Made by a program: the position numbers and the translations under genes. The notes beneath the pieces were generated by a model. The model did no database searches, was not told the origin of the DNA, and saw only the letters and a program-made list of their open reading frames with translations. A DNA stretch of 54,756 nt from NCBI GenBank assembly GCA_944388385.1, contig CALXIO010000017.1:1-54756 (forward strand). The letters are read 5' to 3'. This document shows, piece by piece, positions 46,960-54,717 of the stretch (the first letter of the stretch is position 1; each line of letters begins with the position of its first letter). Source of the DNA: an uncultured Ruminiclostridium sp. (GTDB lineage: Bacteria; Bacillota; Clostridia; Oscillospirales; Ruminococcaceae).

Positions 46960-47001
46960 TTTTTTGTGTCAATTCGTGATTTTAACAGTAAGGAGCCGAT
47001 T

Positions 47002-48936
47002 ATGAGCAAAACAAATCATAAACCGAATATAGCCATTTGTATCGGAAATATGGTATCGGTTTTTCCGATGTTAAAACAGCTGTGTGGTTATCTTAATCAT
47101 AATAATATCAACGTTCACATTTTCAACAGTATATCAGTGGACTATTCCGGTGAGCCTACCGATATAGGAAGAACAAGCATTTTCCAGCTTCCTAACTATG
47201 AAATGTTTGATATGCTGGTTATTGCACCCTTTTTCCTTTCTTCTGAGCAGAAGATTATTGACAGCGTTGTAATGGAGGCTAAAAAGCGCGGTGTTCCCAT
47301 TATCTGTGTAGGTTCTGAGATAGAGGGCTGTTTTTCTGTCCGTTCTGACTACGGCGCAGATATTACCTGTGTTACAAACCACCTTATAAGAGATCATAAC
47401 TGCAATGATATAGTATTTTTCTCAGGATATAAAAATCATGATGTTTCCGAGGAAAGACGGGAGGGCTACAAGAAGGCTTTACTTGAAAACGGCCTTACCT
47501 ATGATGAGAAAAATGTATACTACGGTGAGCTGTGGGAGGGTCCCACCAAGAATGAGCTTATGCGTATGCTTGATGAAAGAGATACTCTTCCCCAGGCGAT
47601 AGTATGTGCAAATGACACCATGGCTATGGCTGTTGTACAGGAGCTGGCAGAAAGGAATATAAGAGTTCCCAAGGACATTATGGTTACCGGTATGGACGGC
47701 ATAGATGAAACCAGAGGATTTATTACAACAGCAAGACTGTTCTCCGAAAAGACAGGTGAAACAGTAGGCCGTATAATAAACGAATATATAAACTGCAATA
47801 AAAAACCGGATGTGCTTACCATAGTGAGCCCTGATATAGACTACGGTCTTAGCTGCGGATGCTCCAAAAAGGCAGATTGCTTTAATGAGAAAAAACGCCA
47901 TGAGCTTTTTACTGAGCTTTACAGTGCGGAAAAATATACGATGGATACCCTTAAGGTATCCCAGGAGCTTACCAACTGCACCACCTATGATGAGGCAGAG
48001 GAAAAGCTTTATTATGTGCTTTCAAAGGTATGGGCAAATAGCTTATGGGTATGTGTAAATGAATCCTTTATGAATTCAATTACCACCCTTGATTTAAATA
48101 AGCTGAACCTGCTTACTGAGGTTACAAGCGATAAGCTTTATACCAACAAGGGCTACGGCGAAAATATGATAGCCATAGCTTCCTACAGAAATCAGATGAA
48201 GATGGGAAAGATAACCTATCCCATCTCCCGTATGCTTCCGGATTTCTATTCTGTGGCGGATGAGGCAAAGATAATACTCTACACTCCCCTTTACTTCAAG
48301 GATTGCTCCATTGGCTTTATCGCCATGGATTTCTTCCCCTGGAGCAAGATAATGTATGTACTGTATATTCTTGTAAACGGTATTTCCTCCATGCTTGAAT
48401 CGGTAAGAAGACAAAACGAGCTTCTTGCCTATGCAAGAAAGGTGGATGAGCTTTATGTAAGCGATCCTCTTACCACCCTTTATAACCGCCGCGGATTTTT
48501 CAGACTATTCTCTGAGGCCATGGCAAACAGTGAAAAGAGTGACAGGTTTATGGTTATCTCCATTGACCTTGACAGCTTAAAGCAGATAAATGACAACTAC
48601 GGTCATAAGGAGGGGGATAACGCCATTACAGTTACCGCTAATGCCCTTAAGGCCGCCGCTAAGGAGGGGGATATATGCGCCCGCTTCGGTGGTGATGAAT
48701 ATGTGGTATTCGGTAAATGCGAAAACGAGGATTTCCCGGAAAAGTTTGTAAAGAAGGTACAGGGAAGAATTGCCGCCTACAACAAACGCAGTACAAAGCC
48801 CTATAATGTTCATGCAAGCTTTGGTACCTGCATAATGCCGGCTGATACAAATGAAAATATAGACTACTATCTCAATCTTGCCGACTCAAAGATGTATGTA
48901 AACAAGGATAAGCATAAGAGAAGAAGAACACTTTAA
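47002..48936 (+). CDS. LacI/PBP1-type sensor domain fused to GGDEF diguanylate cyclase
   Basis: From ATG 47002 (TAAGGAG seven bases upstream) the protein has 644 residues. Residues 10-300 match the effector domain of LacI-type regulators (VPIICVGSEIEG, QAIVCANDTMAMAVVQEL, DIMVTGMDGIDETRGF), but there is no helix-turn-helix and no signal peptide, so it should bind its ligand in the cytosol. Residues about 300-475 form a GAF-like linker. Residues 480-644 are a GGDEF domain: DPLTTLYNRRGFF near 490, DLDSLKQINDNYGHKEGD near 526 and RFGGDEY near 562. The I-site position reads KEGD rather than RxxD, so product inhibition may be weak. It likely links sugar or metabolite sensing to cyclic-di-GMP. Confidence 0.87.
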   Translation: MSKTNHKPNIAICIGNMVSVFPMLKQLCGYLNHNNINVHIFNSISVDYSGEPTDIGRTSIFQLPNYEMFDMLVIAPFFLSSEQKIIDSVVMEAKKRGVPIICVGSEIEGCFSVRSDYGADITCVTNHLIRDHNCNDIVFFSGYKNHDVSEERREGYKKALLENGLTYDEKNVYYGELWEGPTKNELMRMLDERDTLPQAIVCANDTMAMAVVQELAERNIRVPKDIMVTGMDGIDETRGFITTARLFSEKTGETVGRIINEYINCNKKPDVLTIVSPDIDYGLSCGCSKKADCFNEKKRHELFTELYSAEKYTMDTLKVSQELTNCTTYDEAEEKLYYVLSKVWANSLWVCVNESFMNSITTLDLNKLNLLTEVTSDKLYTNKGYGENMIAIASYRNQMKMGKITYPISRMLPDFYSVADEAKIILYTPLYFKDCSIGFIAMDFFPWSKIMYVLYILVNGISSMLESVRRQNELLAYARKVDELYVSDPLTTLYNRRGFFRLFSEAMANSEKSDRFMVISIDLDSLKQINDNYGHKEGDNAITVTANALKAAAKEGDICARFGGDEYVVFGKCENEDFPEKFVKKVQGRIAAYNKRSTKPYNVHASFGTCIMPADTNENIDYYLNLADSKMYVNKDKHKRRRTL

Positions 48937-48941
48937 AAAAG

Positions 48942-48970
48942 AAAACCTCCTGTTTAAACAGGAGGTTTTT
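48942..48970. terminator. Bidirectional terminator between the GGDEF and GH3 genes
   Basis: AAAACCTCCTGTTT and its exact inverse complement meet at 48955/48956, with A- and T-tracts on both sides. It serves both convergent genes. Confidence 0.9.
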
Positions 48971-48976
48971 TATTGC

Positions 48977-51241
48977 TTATTCAGGCTTGCAGGCTTTCTT
49001 TCCGCCGAAGGCTTCATTTATAAGTCTCAGGGTTTCCTCTATTACCTCATCGGTAATACCGCCAAAGGAACGAGCCTGTCTTATGGGCATACTTTCCATC
49101 ATGGAAAGGGACGCATTTTCATCAAATGCCTCACCGCCTCCCACAAAAGAGGATACCTTGGGAAGTACATATTCCATAGCCGCCCTACCCTCGGGATAGT
49201 GCATAAATTCACCGAATACGGTATTTTCATCTGCAACAAAGGGAAGCTTTATATCGGTTTTGAAATCTATTTTTGCTGTAAGTCTTATATCCCTTGAGGA
49301 TGAGCCGATTTTAAGCTCATAAACACCGGTAGGTGCAAACCAGTCGCCTAAATCCTCATTATAGTAGGATAATGCTCTTCTGTCCACCTCAAAGGTAACC
49401 CTTTCGCTTTCGCCGGGGTTAAGGCTTACCTTGTAAAATCCCTTTAATTCCTTTTCGGGTCTTATTTCAAAGCCGGTCTTATCGGAAATATAAAGCTGTA
49501 CCGCCTCCTTGCCGGGGCAGGTGCCTATATTGGTAACATTACAGCTTACCTTGATAATGTCATTATCCCCCATGGAGCTTTGTGACAATTCTATATCGCT
49601 GTATTCAAAGGTTGTATAGGAAAGTCCGTGGCCGAAGGGATAAAGCACATTCATCTGCTTTTTATCATAGTAACGATAGCCCACAAATACGCCCTCGTTA
49701 TAGTTTGCGTGTCTGTCGCCGGGATAGGTAAGATAGCAGGGTGTGTCGGACAGCTTTTCAGGGAAGGATTCTGCTAACTTACCGCAGGGGTTTGCCTTTC
49801 CGAAAAGAATATCCGCTGTGGCTTCACCCACACCCTCGCCGCAAAGGTATCCCTCAAGGATAGCAGATACCTTGTCATTCCAGGGCATTTCTATGGGAGA
49901 GCCGTTATAAAGCACTACTATAACATTTTCCTGCTCATCGCATACGGCATTTATAAGCTCATTCTGACAATCGGGTATTCTCATGTGGGTTCTGTCAAAG
50001 CCCTCAGATTCAAAGCTCTCGGGAAGTCCTGCAAAGATAACCGCCACATCACTTCTCTTAGCTAACTGTACCGCCTCATTTAAAAGTGTCTCGTCGGTTT
50101 CGTTGCTTTCAATGTGATAGCCCTTTGCATACTGAATATCGCTGTACTTCTGCGCATAGGTAAGGGCATTAGAAACGTTGCTTGTCTTTATATGGGAACT
50201 GCCGCCGCCCTGAAATCTGGGCTTTTCTGCAAACTCGCCTATAAAGGCTATATTAACACCCTCACAGGGCAAAGGAAGGGATCCTTCATTTTTTAAAAGC
50301 ACCATACATTCCCTTGCAATTTCAACAGCCTTTCTATGGTCTGCCTCTCTGTCAAAGGGCTTTGCCTCTGTCTTGTTGTAGTTGTACTGATATACCTTTG
50401 TGAGTATTCTCTTTACAGCAAGGTCAACCACCTTTTCATCAAGAGTGCCGTCTCTTACTGCCTTTACTATCTTTTCATCATTAACTCCGCCTGATGAGGG
50501 CATTTCAAGGTCAAGGCCTGCCTTTAAGCCCTCTACCCTGTCATTTACTGCGCCCCAGTCGCTCATTACATATCCCTCAAAGCCCCATTCTTCCCTTAGT
50601 ATCTCAGTAAGGGTGTGGCGGTTTTCTGCGCCGTATACATCGTTTATTCTGTTGTAACAGCACATTACTGTCCAGGGCCGTGCCTTCTTTACTGCGGTTT
50701 CAAAGGCAGGAAGATATATCTCACGGAGTGTTCTTTCGCTCATATCCGAAGAACAGGTCATTCTTCTTGTTTCCTGGCTGTTTGCCGCAAAGTGCTTTAT
50801 TGATGTACCCACATTTCTGCTTTGTACACCGTTTATATATGCGGCGGATAATTCTCCTGCAAGGTATGGGTCCTCAGATACATATTCAAAGTTTCTGCCG
50901 CATAAGGGTGAACGCTTGATATTTACCGCCGGGCCTAAAAGCACAGATACATCCTCGCTTACACATTCATCGCCTAAGGCTTCACCCATGCTGTACATTA
51001 AATCCCTGTCAAAGCTGCAGGCTGTGGCACAGGCGGCAGGAAAGCATACCGCTTCTATGCTCTGGTTAGGGTCATCCCCGGTAAGATCCTGTTTTCTCAG
51101 ACCGTGGGGTCCGTCGCTTACCATGGATGTGGGCACTCCCAGTCTTTCCACCGGTTTTGTGTGCCAGAAGTCAAGGCCGGAACAGATACCCGCCTTTTCC
51201 TCCAAAGTCATTTTTGAGATGATTTCGTCTAAGTTTCTCAT
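48977..51241 (-). CDS. Glycoside hydrolase family 3 beta-glucosidase
   Basis: A 754-residue GH3 enzyme without signal peptide, so probably cytosolic. The N-terminal TIM-barrel holds LGPAVNIKRSPLCGRNFEYVSEDPYL, GTSIKHFAANSQE (substrate-binding KH) and EGYVMSDWGAVNDR, with the catalytic nucleophile Asp near residue 228. The alpha/beta sandwich domain (about 310-540) and the C-terminal fibronectin III-like domain (about 570-690, ending before LPFVADENTVFG) complete the usual three-domain form. It likely releases terminal glucose or related sugars from imported oligosaccharides. A GGAG site precedes the ATG. No transporter is adjacent. It shares a terminator with the convergent GGDEF gene. Confidence 0.93.
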   Translation of the reverse strand: MRNLDEIISKMTLEEKAGICSGLDFWHTKPVERLGVPTSMVSDGPHGLRKQDLTGDDPNQSIEAVCFPAACATACSFDRDLMYSMGEALGDECVSEDVSVLLGPAVNIKRSPLCGRNFEYVSEDPYLAGELSAAYINGVQSRNVGTSIKHFAANSQETRRMTCSSDMSERTLREIYLPAFETAVKKARPWTVMCCYNRINDVYGAENRHTLTEILREEWGFEGYVMSDWGAVNDRVEGLKAGLDLEMPSSGGVNDEKIVKAVRDGTLDEKVVDLAVKRILTKVYQYNYNKTEAKPFDREADHRKAVEIARECMVLLKNEGSLPLPCEGVNIAFIGEFAEKPRFQGGGSSHIKTSNVSNALTYAQKYSDIQYAKGYHIESNETDETLLNEAVQLAKRSDVAVIFAGLPESFESEGFDRTHMRIPDCQNELINAVCDEQENVIVVLYNGSPIEMPWNDKVSAILEGYLCGEGVGEATADILFGKANPCGKLAESFPEKLSDTPCYLTYPGDRHANYNEGVFVGYRYYDKKQMNVLYPFGHGLSYTTFEYSDIELSQSSMGDNDIIKVSCNVTNIGTCPGKEAVQLYISDKTGFEIRPEKELKGFYKVSLNPGESERVTFEVDRRALSYYNEDLGDWFAPTGVYELKIGSSSRDIRLTAKIDFKTDIKLPFVADENTVFGEFMHYPEGRAAMEYVLPKVSSFVGGGEAFDENASLSMMESMPIRQARSFGGITDEVIEETLRLINEAFGGKKACKPE

Positions 51242-51297
51242 GATTTTCTCCTTTTTCTTTTATTTATTGTAAAAGAATTACTTATCTGTATTATAGC

Positions 51298-51326
51298 ATT
51301 TTAGATAACTGTTAGTCTATTGTCAA
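51298..51326 (-). promoter_or_regulatory. Predicted promoter for the GH3 gene
   Basis: On the minus strand a perfect TTGACA (51326-51321) and TAAAAT (51303-51298) are separated by 17 bases. A second -10-like TATAAT lies seven bases further on. The leader is about 50 bases. Confidence 0.7.
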
Positions 51327-51435
51327 ATCGTAAATTTAAAGGGGCTTAATTTAGTGAAAATGAATAATTGCAATAAAAAGAGGAATTATAAATACGCATA
51401 AGGTATATGACTATGTAACGAAAGGAAGGTAAAAT

Positions 51436-52092
51436 ATGCGACCTGAAATGAAAAAATATAAAAAAATAGTTTCCGCTTTGCTTTTAGCGGCGGTGCTTTC
51501 CCTCAGTCTGTCAGCCTGCGGCAACGGCGGAGATCTGACATACGGAAGTAATGATACCACCTCAGCCGCTGACAGTACAGCCTCTGTTGACAGTGCTGTC
51601 ACCTCCGCTGATGACACCGCCTCCGATTCTTCATCGGAGGAATACATTACGGCAGAAAATATCGGAAATGCCATAAAGAAGGCCTACGGAGACAGCTTTC
51701 TTCCTGATACCGAAATACAGGCAGAAATACTTGAAAGTGAATTCGGTATCACTTCCGATATGTGCAGTGAAATATATGCGGTTATGCCTATGATAGGCTT
51801 TCACCCTGACAGACTGGTTATTATAAAGCCGGCGGATGGTAAGGAAAATGAGGTAAAATCCGCCCTTGAAAATGCCCTTAAAATAAAGCAGGAGCAATCC
51901 TTACAGTACCCTGCCAATGCGGCTAAGGTTTCTGCCGCTAAGGTGCTTGACAGTCATGGTTATTATTGCTTTATGCTTCTTGGAGCCCCTGATGATGTAT
52001 CCCAGACTGAGGATGAACAGGGCAAATTTGCACAGGAGCAAATGGAGATAGGTATAAATGCCTTTAATGATTTTTTTGTAAAAGAGCAGTAA
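51436..52092 (+). CDS. Predicted lipoprotein, DUF4358-like
   Basis: A 218-residue predicted lipoprotein. Residues 1-27 are a signal with lipobox LSAC, so Cys28 would be lipidated. Residues about 30-72 are a Ser/Thr/Asp/Ala-rich linker. Residues 75-218 resemble DUF4358: ENIGNAIKKAYGDSFLPDTEI, CSEIYAVMPMIGFHPDRLVIIKP, then YPANAAKVSAAKVLDSHGYYCFMLLG. Such proteins are common in gut Clostridia but have no known function. The ATG has AAGGAAGG upstream. The upstream 194-base gap is shared with the divergent GH3 gene; no convincing promoter for this gene was found there. Confidence 0.82.
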   Translation: MRPEMKKYKKIVSALLLAAVLSLSLSACGNGGDLTYGSNDTTSAADSTASVDSAVTSADDTASDSSSEEYITAENIGNAIKKAYGDSFLPDTEIQAEILESEFGITSDMCSEIYAVMPMIGFHPDRLVIIKPADGKENEVKSALENALKIKQEQSLQYPANAAKVSAAKVLDSHGYYCFMLLGAPDDVSQTEDEQGKFAQEQMEIGINAFNDFFVKEQ

Positions 52093-52098
52093 AATCCC

Positions 52099-52127
52099 TT
52101 GACAAATGAGAATTAAGGTGCTATACT
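52099..52127 (+). promoter_or_regulatory. Predicted promoter for the T-box leader of ilvA-ridA
   Basis: A perfect TTGACA (52099-52104), a 17-base spacer and TATACT (52122-52127). It starts just after the lipoprotein stop codon and would give a leader of about 320 bases before ilvA. Confidence 0.8.
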
Positions 52128-52133
52128 TCTTTT

Positions 52134-52397
52134 GTAATCAAGAAAACATGATGACGGGGACGCATTCGGGAAAAGCTTCACAGAGAGCCGTTGTTGGTGG
52201 AAGACGGCAGGTAATACCGGGTAATGCAATCACCCCTGAATGGACAGGCAGAAATTAAAGTAAGCCTGTACGGGACCTCCCGTTACAGAGGAGCATATTG
52301 ACTGATATGCGCTGAGTGGCCTTTTTTAAGGCAAAAAGAGTGGTAACACGGAGTAACATGCTTCGCCTCTTTGAAAAAAGAGACGAGGCATTTTTTA
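52134..52397 (+). promoter_or_regulatory. Isoleucine-type T-box riboswitch with terminator
   Basis: A tRNA-sensing leader. Stem I contains the conserved AGAGAGCCG...GGTGGAAGACGGC region (52183-52207). The lower stem pairs GGGG with CCCC and GCATT (52162-52166) with AATGC (52223-52227). This leaves the internal-loop strand AATCA (52228-52232), whose specifier triplet ATC (52229-52231) means isoleucine. The T-box is AGAGTGGTAACACGG (52337-52351); TGGT at 52341-52344 would pair with the tRNA 3' end ACCA, consistent with discriminator A. A terminator stem (52359-52390) with TTTTTTATTT follows. Uncharged tRNA-Ile should favour the antiterminator and ilvA expression. Confidence 0.92.
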
Positions 52398-52457
52398 TTT
52401 ACCTGTATAATCAGTGCAGATCGTAATTTTAAAAAAAGAAAAGGAAGGTAAAGAAAA

Positions 52458-53654
52458 ATGCTTACATTAGACAAGGTTTATCGCGCGGCACACACCTTAA
52501 AGGAGGTAATAAGACCTACCGATCTTATTTATGCTCCCAAAATAAATCCTGAGGCAAATGTTTACTTAAAGACAGAAAACCTTCAGGTAACAGGCTCATT
52601 TAAGGTAAGAGGTGCATATTTCAAAATTTCAAACCTTACAGAGGAAGAAAAGGCAAAGGGTGTTATTGCCTGCAGCGCAGGAAATCACGCACAGGGTGTT
52701 GCCCTTGCGGCTCAGAGAAGCGGCATAAAGGCTCTTATCTGTCTGCCTGACGGTGCGCCTATTTCAAAGGTGGAGGCTACTAAGTCCTACGGTGCTGAAA
52801 TCTGCCTTGTGGAGGGTGTTTATGATGATGCCTACAATAAGGCATTACAGCTTCGTGACGAAAAGGGCTATACCTTTATTCATCCCTTTGATGATGAGGA
52901 TGTAATTGCAGGCCAGGGTACAATAGGTCTTGAGCTTTTAGAACAGCTTGCGGATGTTGATGCTGTTGTAGTTCCTGTTGGCGGCGGCGGACTTATTTCC
53001 GGTGTTGCCTTTACATTAAAGACATTAAAGCCCTCAATAAAGGTTTACGGTGTTCAGGCTGTGGGTGCTCCCAGCATGGTAAATTCCGTTCATGACGGAA
53101 AAATAGAAAAGCTGTCCAGCGTTTCCACCATAGCTGACGGTATTGCCGTAAAGGAACCCGGCGAGCATACCTTTGAATATTGCAGTAAATATGTTGATGA
53201 TATAGTAACAGTTACCGATGACGAAATTTCCACCGCCATACTTACCCTTATTGAACAGCAAAAGCTGATAGCAGAGGGCGCAGGCGCTGTATCCGTGGCG
53301 GCTGTTATGTTTGATAAGGTTCCTGTTAAGGGCAAGAATGTAATCTGCCTTGTATCAGGCGGTAATATTGATGTTACTATTCTGTCCCGTGTAATTAAGA
53401 GAGGTCTTATGAAGTCCGGCAGAAGCTACCAGGTAAATATTGAGCTTCTTGACAAGCCCGGTCAGTTAAAGGGTGTATCTCAGATAATTGCGGATCTTGG
53501 CGGTAATGTTATTTCCATCCACCATGAAAGAGCAAGCGAGGGCAGTGATATTAACGGTTGTTATCTGCGTATTGTGCTTGAAACCAGAAACTTTGATCAT
53601 ATAAAGCAGATCAAGGATGCACTTACAAGTGCAGGATACAGCATAGTATCATAA
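52458..53654 (+). CDS. ilvA: Threonine ammonia-lyase with C-terminal ACT domain
   Basis: PLP enzyme that deaminates threonine to 2-oxobutanoate, the first step of isoleucine synthesis. The 398-residue protein is the medium form. The Schiff-base lysine is Lys49 in VTGSFKVRGA, followed by SAGNHAQGVALAA near 76, the phosphate-binding VGGGGLISG near 174 and a C-terminal ACT domain (about 325-398: VNIELLDKPGQLKGVSQIIA). Sequence alone could suit a catabolic (TdcB-like) role, but the Ile-specific T-box argues for biosynthesis. The ribosome site AAGGAAGG lies just beyond the T-box terminator. ridA follows 15 bases after the stop. Confidence 0.94.
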   Translation: MLTLDKVYRAAHTLKEVIRPTDLIYAPKINPEANVYLKTENLQVTGSFKVRGAYFKISNLTEEEKAKGVIACSAGNHAQGVALAAQRSGIKALICLPDGAPISKVEATKSYGAEICLVEGVYDDAYNKALQLRDEKGYTFIHPFDDEDVIAGQGTIGLELLEQLADVDAVVVPVGGGGLISGVAFTLKTLKPSIKVYGVQAVGAPSMVNSVHDGKIEKLSSVSTIADGIAVKEPGEHTFEYCSKYVDDIVTVTDDEISTAILTLIEQQKLIAEGAGAVSVAAVMFDKVPVKGKNVICLVSGGNIDVTILSRVIKRGLMKSGRSYQVNIELLDKPGQLKGVSQIIADLGGNVISIHHERASEGSDINGCYLRIVLETRNFDHIKQIKDALTSAGYSIVS

Positions 53655-53669
53655 GAAAGGAAGATAATT

Positions 53670-54044
53670 ATGGAAAAGATTTACACAAAAACAGCACCTG
53701 ATGCAATAGGCCCCTACTCTCAGGGCGTAGTGGCAGGAGGATTTTTATTCTCCTCCGGTCAGATAGCAATAAACCCTGCTACAGGTAATGTGGAGGAAAC
53801 CACAATCGAGGGTCAGACACATCAGATCTGCAAGAATTTAGGCGAGGTACTTAAGGCCGCAGGTTGCAGCTTTGATGATGTGGTAAAGACCACCTGCTTT
53901 TTAAGTGATATGGGGGATTTTGCTAAGTTCAATGAGGTTTACGGTGAATATTTCACCTCAAAGCCTGCAAGATCCTGTGTAGCTGTAAAGTCACTTCCCA
54001 AGAATGTTCTTGCAGAGGTTGAAGTAATAGCTAAGGTAAAGTAA
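53670..54044 (+). CDS. ridA: Reactive enamine/imine deaminase RidA
   Basis: RidA hydrolyses the reactive 2-aminocrotonate/2-iminobutyrate that threonine dehydratase releases, protecting PLP enzymes. The 124-residue protein has the family start TKTAPDAIGPYSQGVVAGGFLFSSGQI. The conserved Arg is at residue 101 (PARSCVAVKSLP) and the carboxylate-binding Glu near 115 (AEVEVIA). AAGGAAG precedes the ATG. The adjacency to ilvA under one T-box is a direct functional pairing of producer and detoxifier. It is the last gene of the unit, closed by a strong hairpin. Confidence 0.95.
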   Translation: MEKIYTKTAPDAIGPYSQGVVAGGFLFSSGQIAINPATGNVEETTIEGQTHQICKNLGEVLKAAGCSFDDVVKTTCFLSDMGDFAKFNEVYGEYFTSKPARSCVAVKSLPKNVLAEVEVIAKVK

Positions 54045-54046
54045 AT

Positions 54047-54078
54047 AAAAAATCCCCGGAATAATCCGGGGATTTTTT
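54047..54078. terminator. Bidirectional terminator between ridA and folA
   Basis: AATCCCCGGA, loop ATAA, TCCGGGGATT with six A before and six T after. The stop codon of the convergent folA overlaps its edge. Confidence 0.9.
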
Positions 54079-54547
54079 ATCTGTGGTATTCTTCATATCT
54101 GAAGGGGTATTCTTCTGTGGTGATAATTTCCCCTTCCCATACCTTTTTCCATTCCTCACCTAAATCGGGAAAATAGGTATCCGCCTCAAATTCACTGATT
54201 ATCCTTGTAATATGAGCCTTTGTGCAGTAGGGTAAAAGCTGATTATACACATCTCCCCCGCCCAGCACAAATATTGTCTTATCGGCGGTTTTTTCATATT
54301 CTAAAAGCTGGTTTATATCCGTAAAGCACTTTACCTCCGGGTATAGCTCAGGATGACGGGTAAGCACAAGGTTTTCCCTGTTGGGTAAGGGTCTTTTGGG
54401 AAAGCTCATATAGGTCTTACTTCCCATTACTATAATGTTTCCTGTGGTCATCTCACGAAGCCTTTTTAAATCCGGCTTTAAATGAACAAGCAAATCTCCG
54501 TCCTTGCCTATTGCATTGTTTAAATCTACTGCTACTATAAGCTCCAT
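54077..54547 (-). CDS. folA: Dihydrofolate reductase, divergent active site
   Basis: NADPH-dependent reduction of dihydrofolate to tetrahydrofolate. From ATG 54547 (AAAGGAG six bases upstream) the protein has 156 residues, the usual size. The family frame is clear: MELIVAVDLNNAIGKDGDLL, MTTGNIIVMGSKTYMSFP, RPLPNRENLVLTRH, then FVLGGGDVYNQLLPYC. It is unusual at several sites: the near-invariant Pro-Trp before HL is replaced (LLVHLKPDL), and the Arg of MGRKT that contacts the NADPH phosphate is Ser. The active-site Asp of the HLxxDL motif is kept. It has its own promoter and shares the terminator with ridA. A longer reading from 54583 has no family support. Confidence 0.9.
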   Translation of the reverse strand: MELIVAVDLNNAIGKDGDLLVHLKPDLKRLREMTTGNIIVMGSKTYMSFPKRPLPNRENLVLTRHPELYPEVKCFTDINQLLEYEKTADKTIFVLGGGDVYNQLLPYCTKAHITRIISEFEADTYFPDLGEEWKKVWEGEIITTEEYPFRYEEYHR

Positions 54548-54613
54548 AATTTCTCCTTTGAATCCCCGTATAATAATTCTCATTAAATCGGGGCAATAAA
54601 TTTTGTTAAAATA

Positions 54614-54642
54614 ATTATAGCATAATTTTTCCCCCGGGTCAA
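54614..54642 (-). promoter_or_regulatory. Predicted promoter for folA
   Basis: On the minus strand TTGACC (54642-54637) and a perfect TATAAT (54619-54614) are separated by 17 bases. The leader of about 60 bases can fold CCCCG against CGGGG just before the ribosome site. Confidence 0.75.
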
Positions 54643-54717
54643 TGAGATATATTTAAAATAAAACCCCCTGCCGCAGCAGTGAACAGGTCCAGTAAAAACG
54701 GACAATAGAAAAACACA

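Noticed and set aside
46897..47001. Longer start of the GGDEF protein
   Set aside because: The extra 35 codons span the predicted promoter (46931-46959). A TAAGGAG site is properly spaced only before the ATG at 47002.
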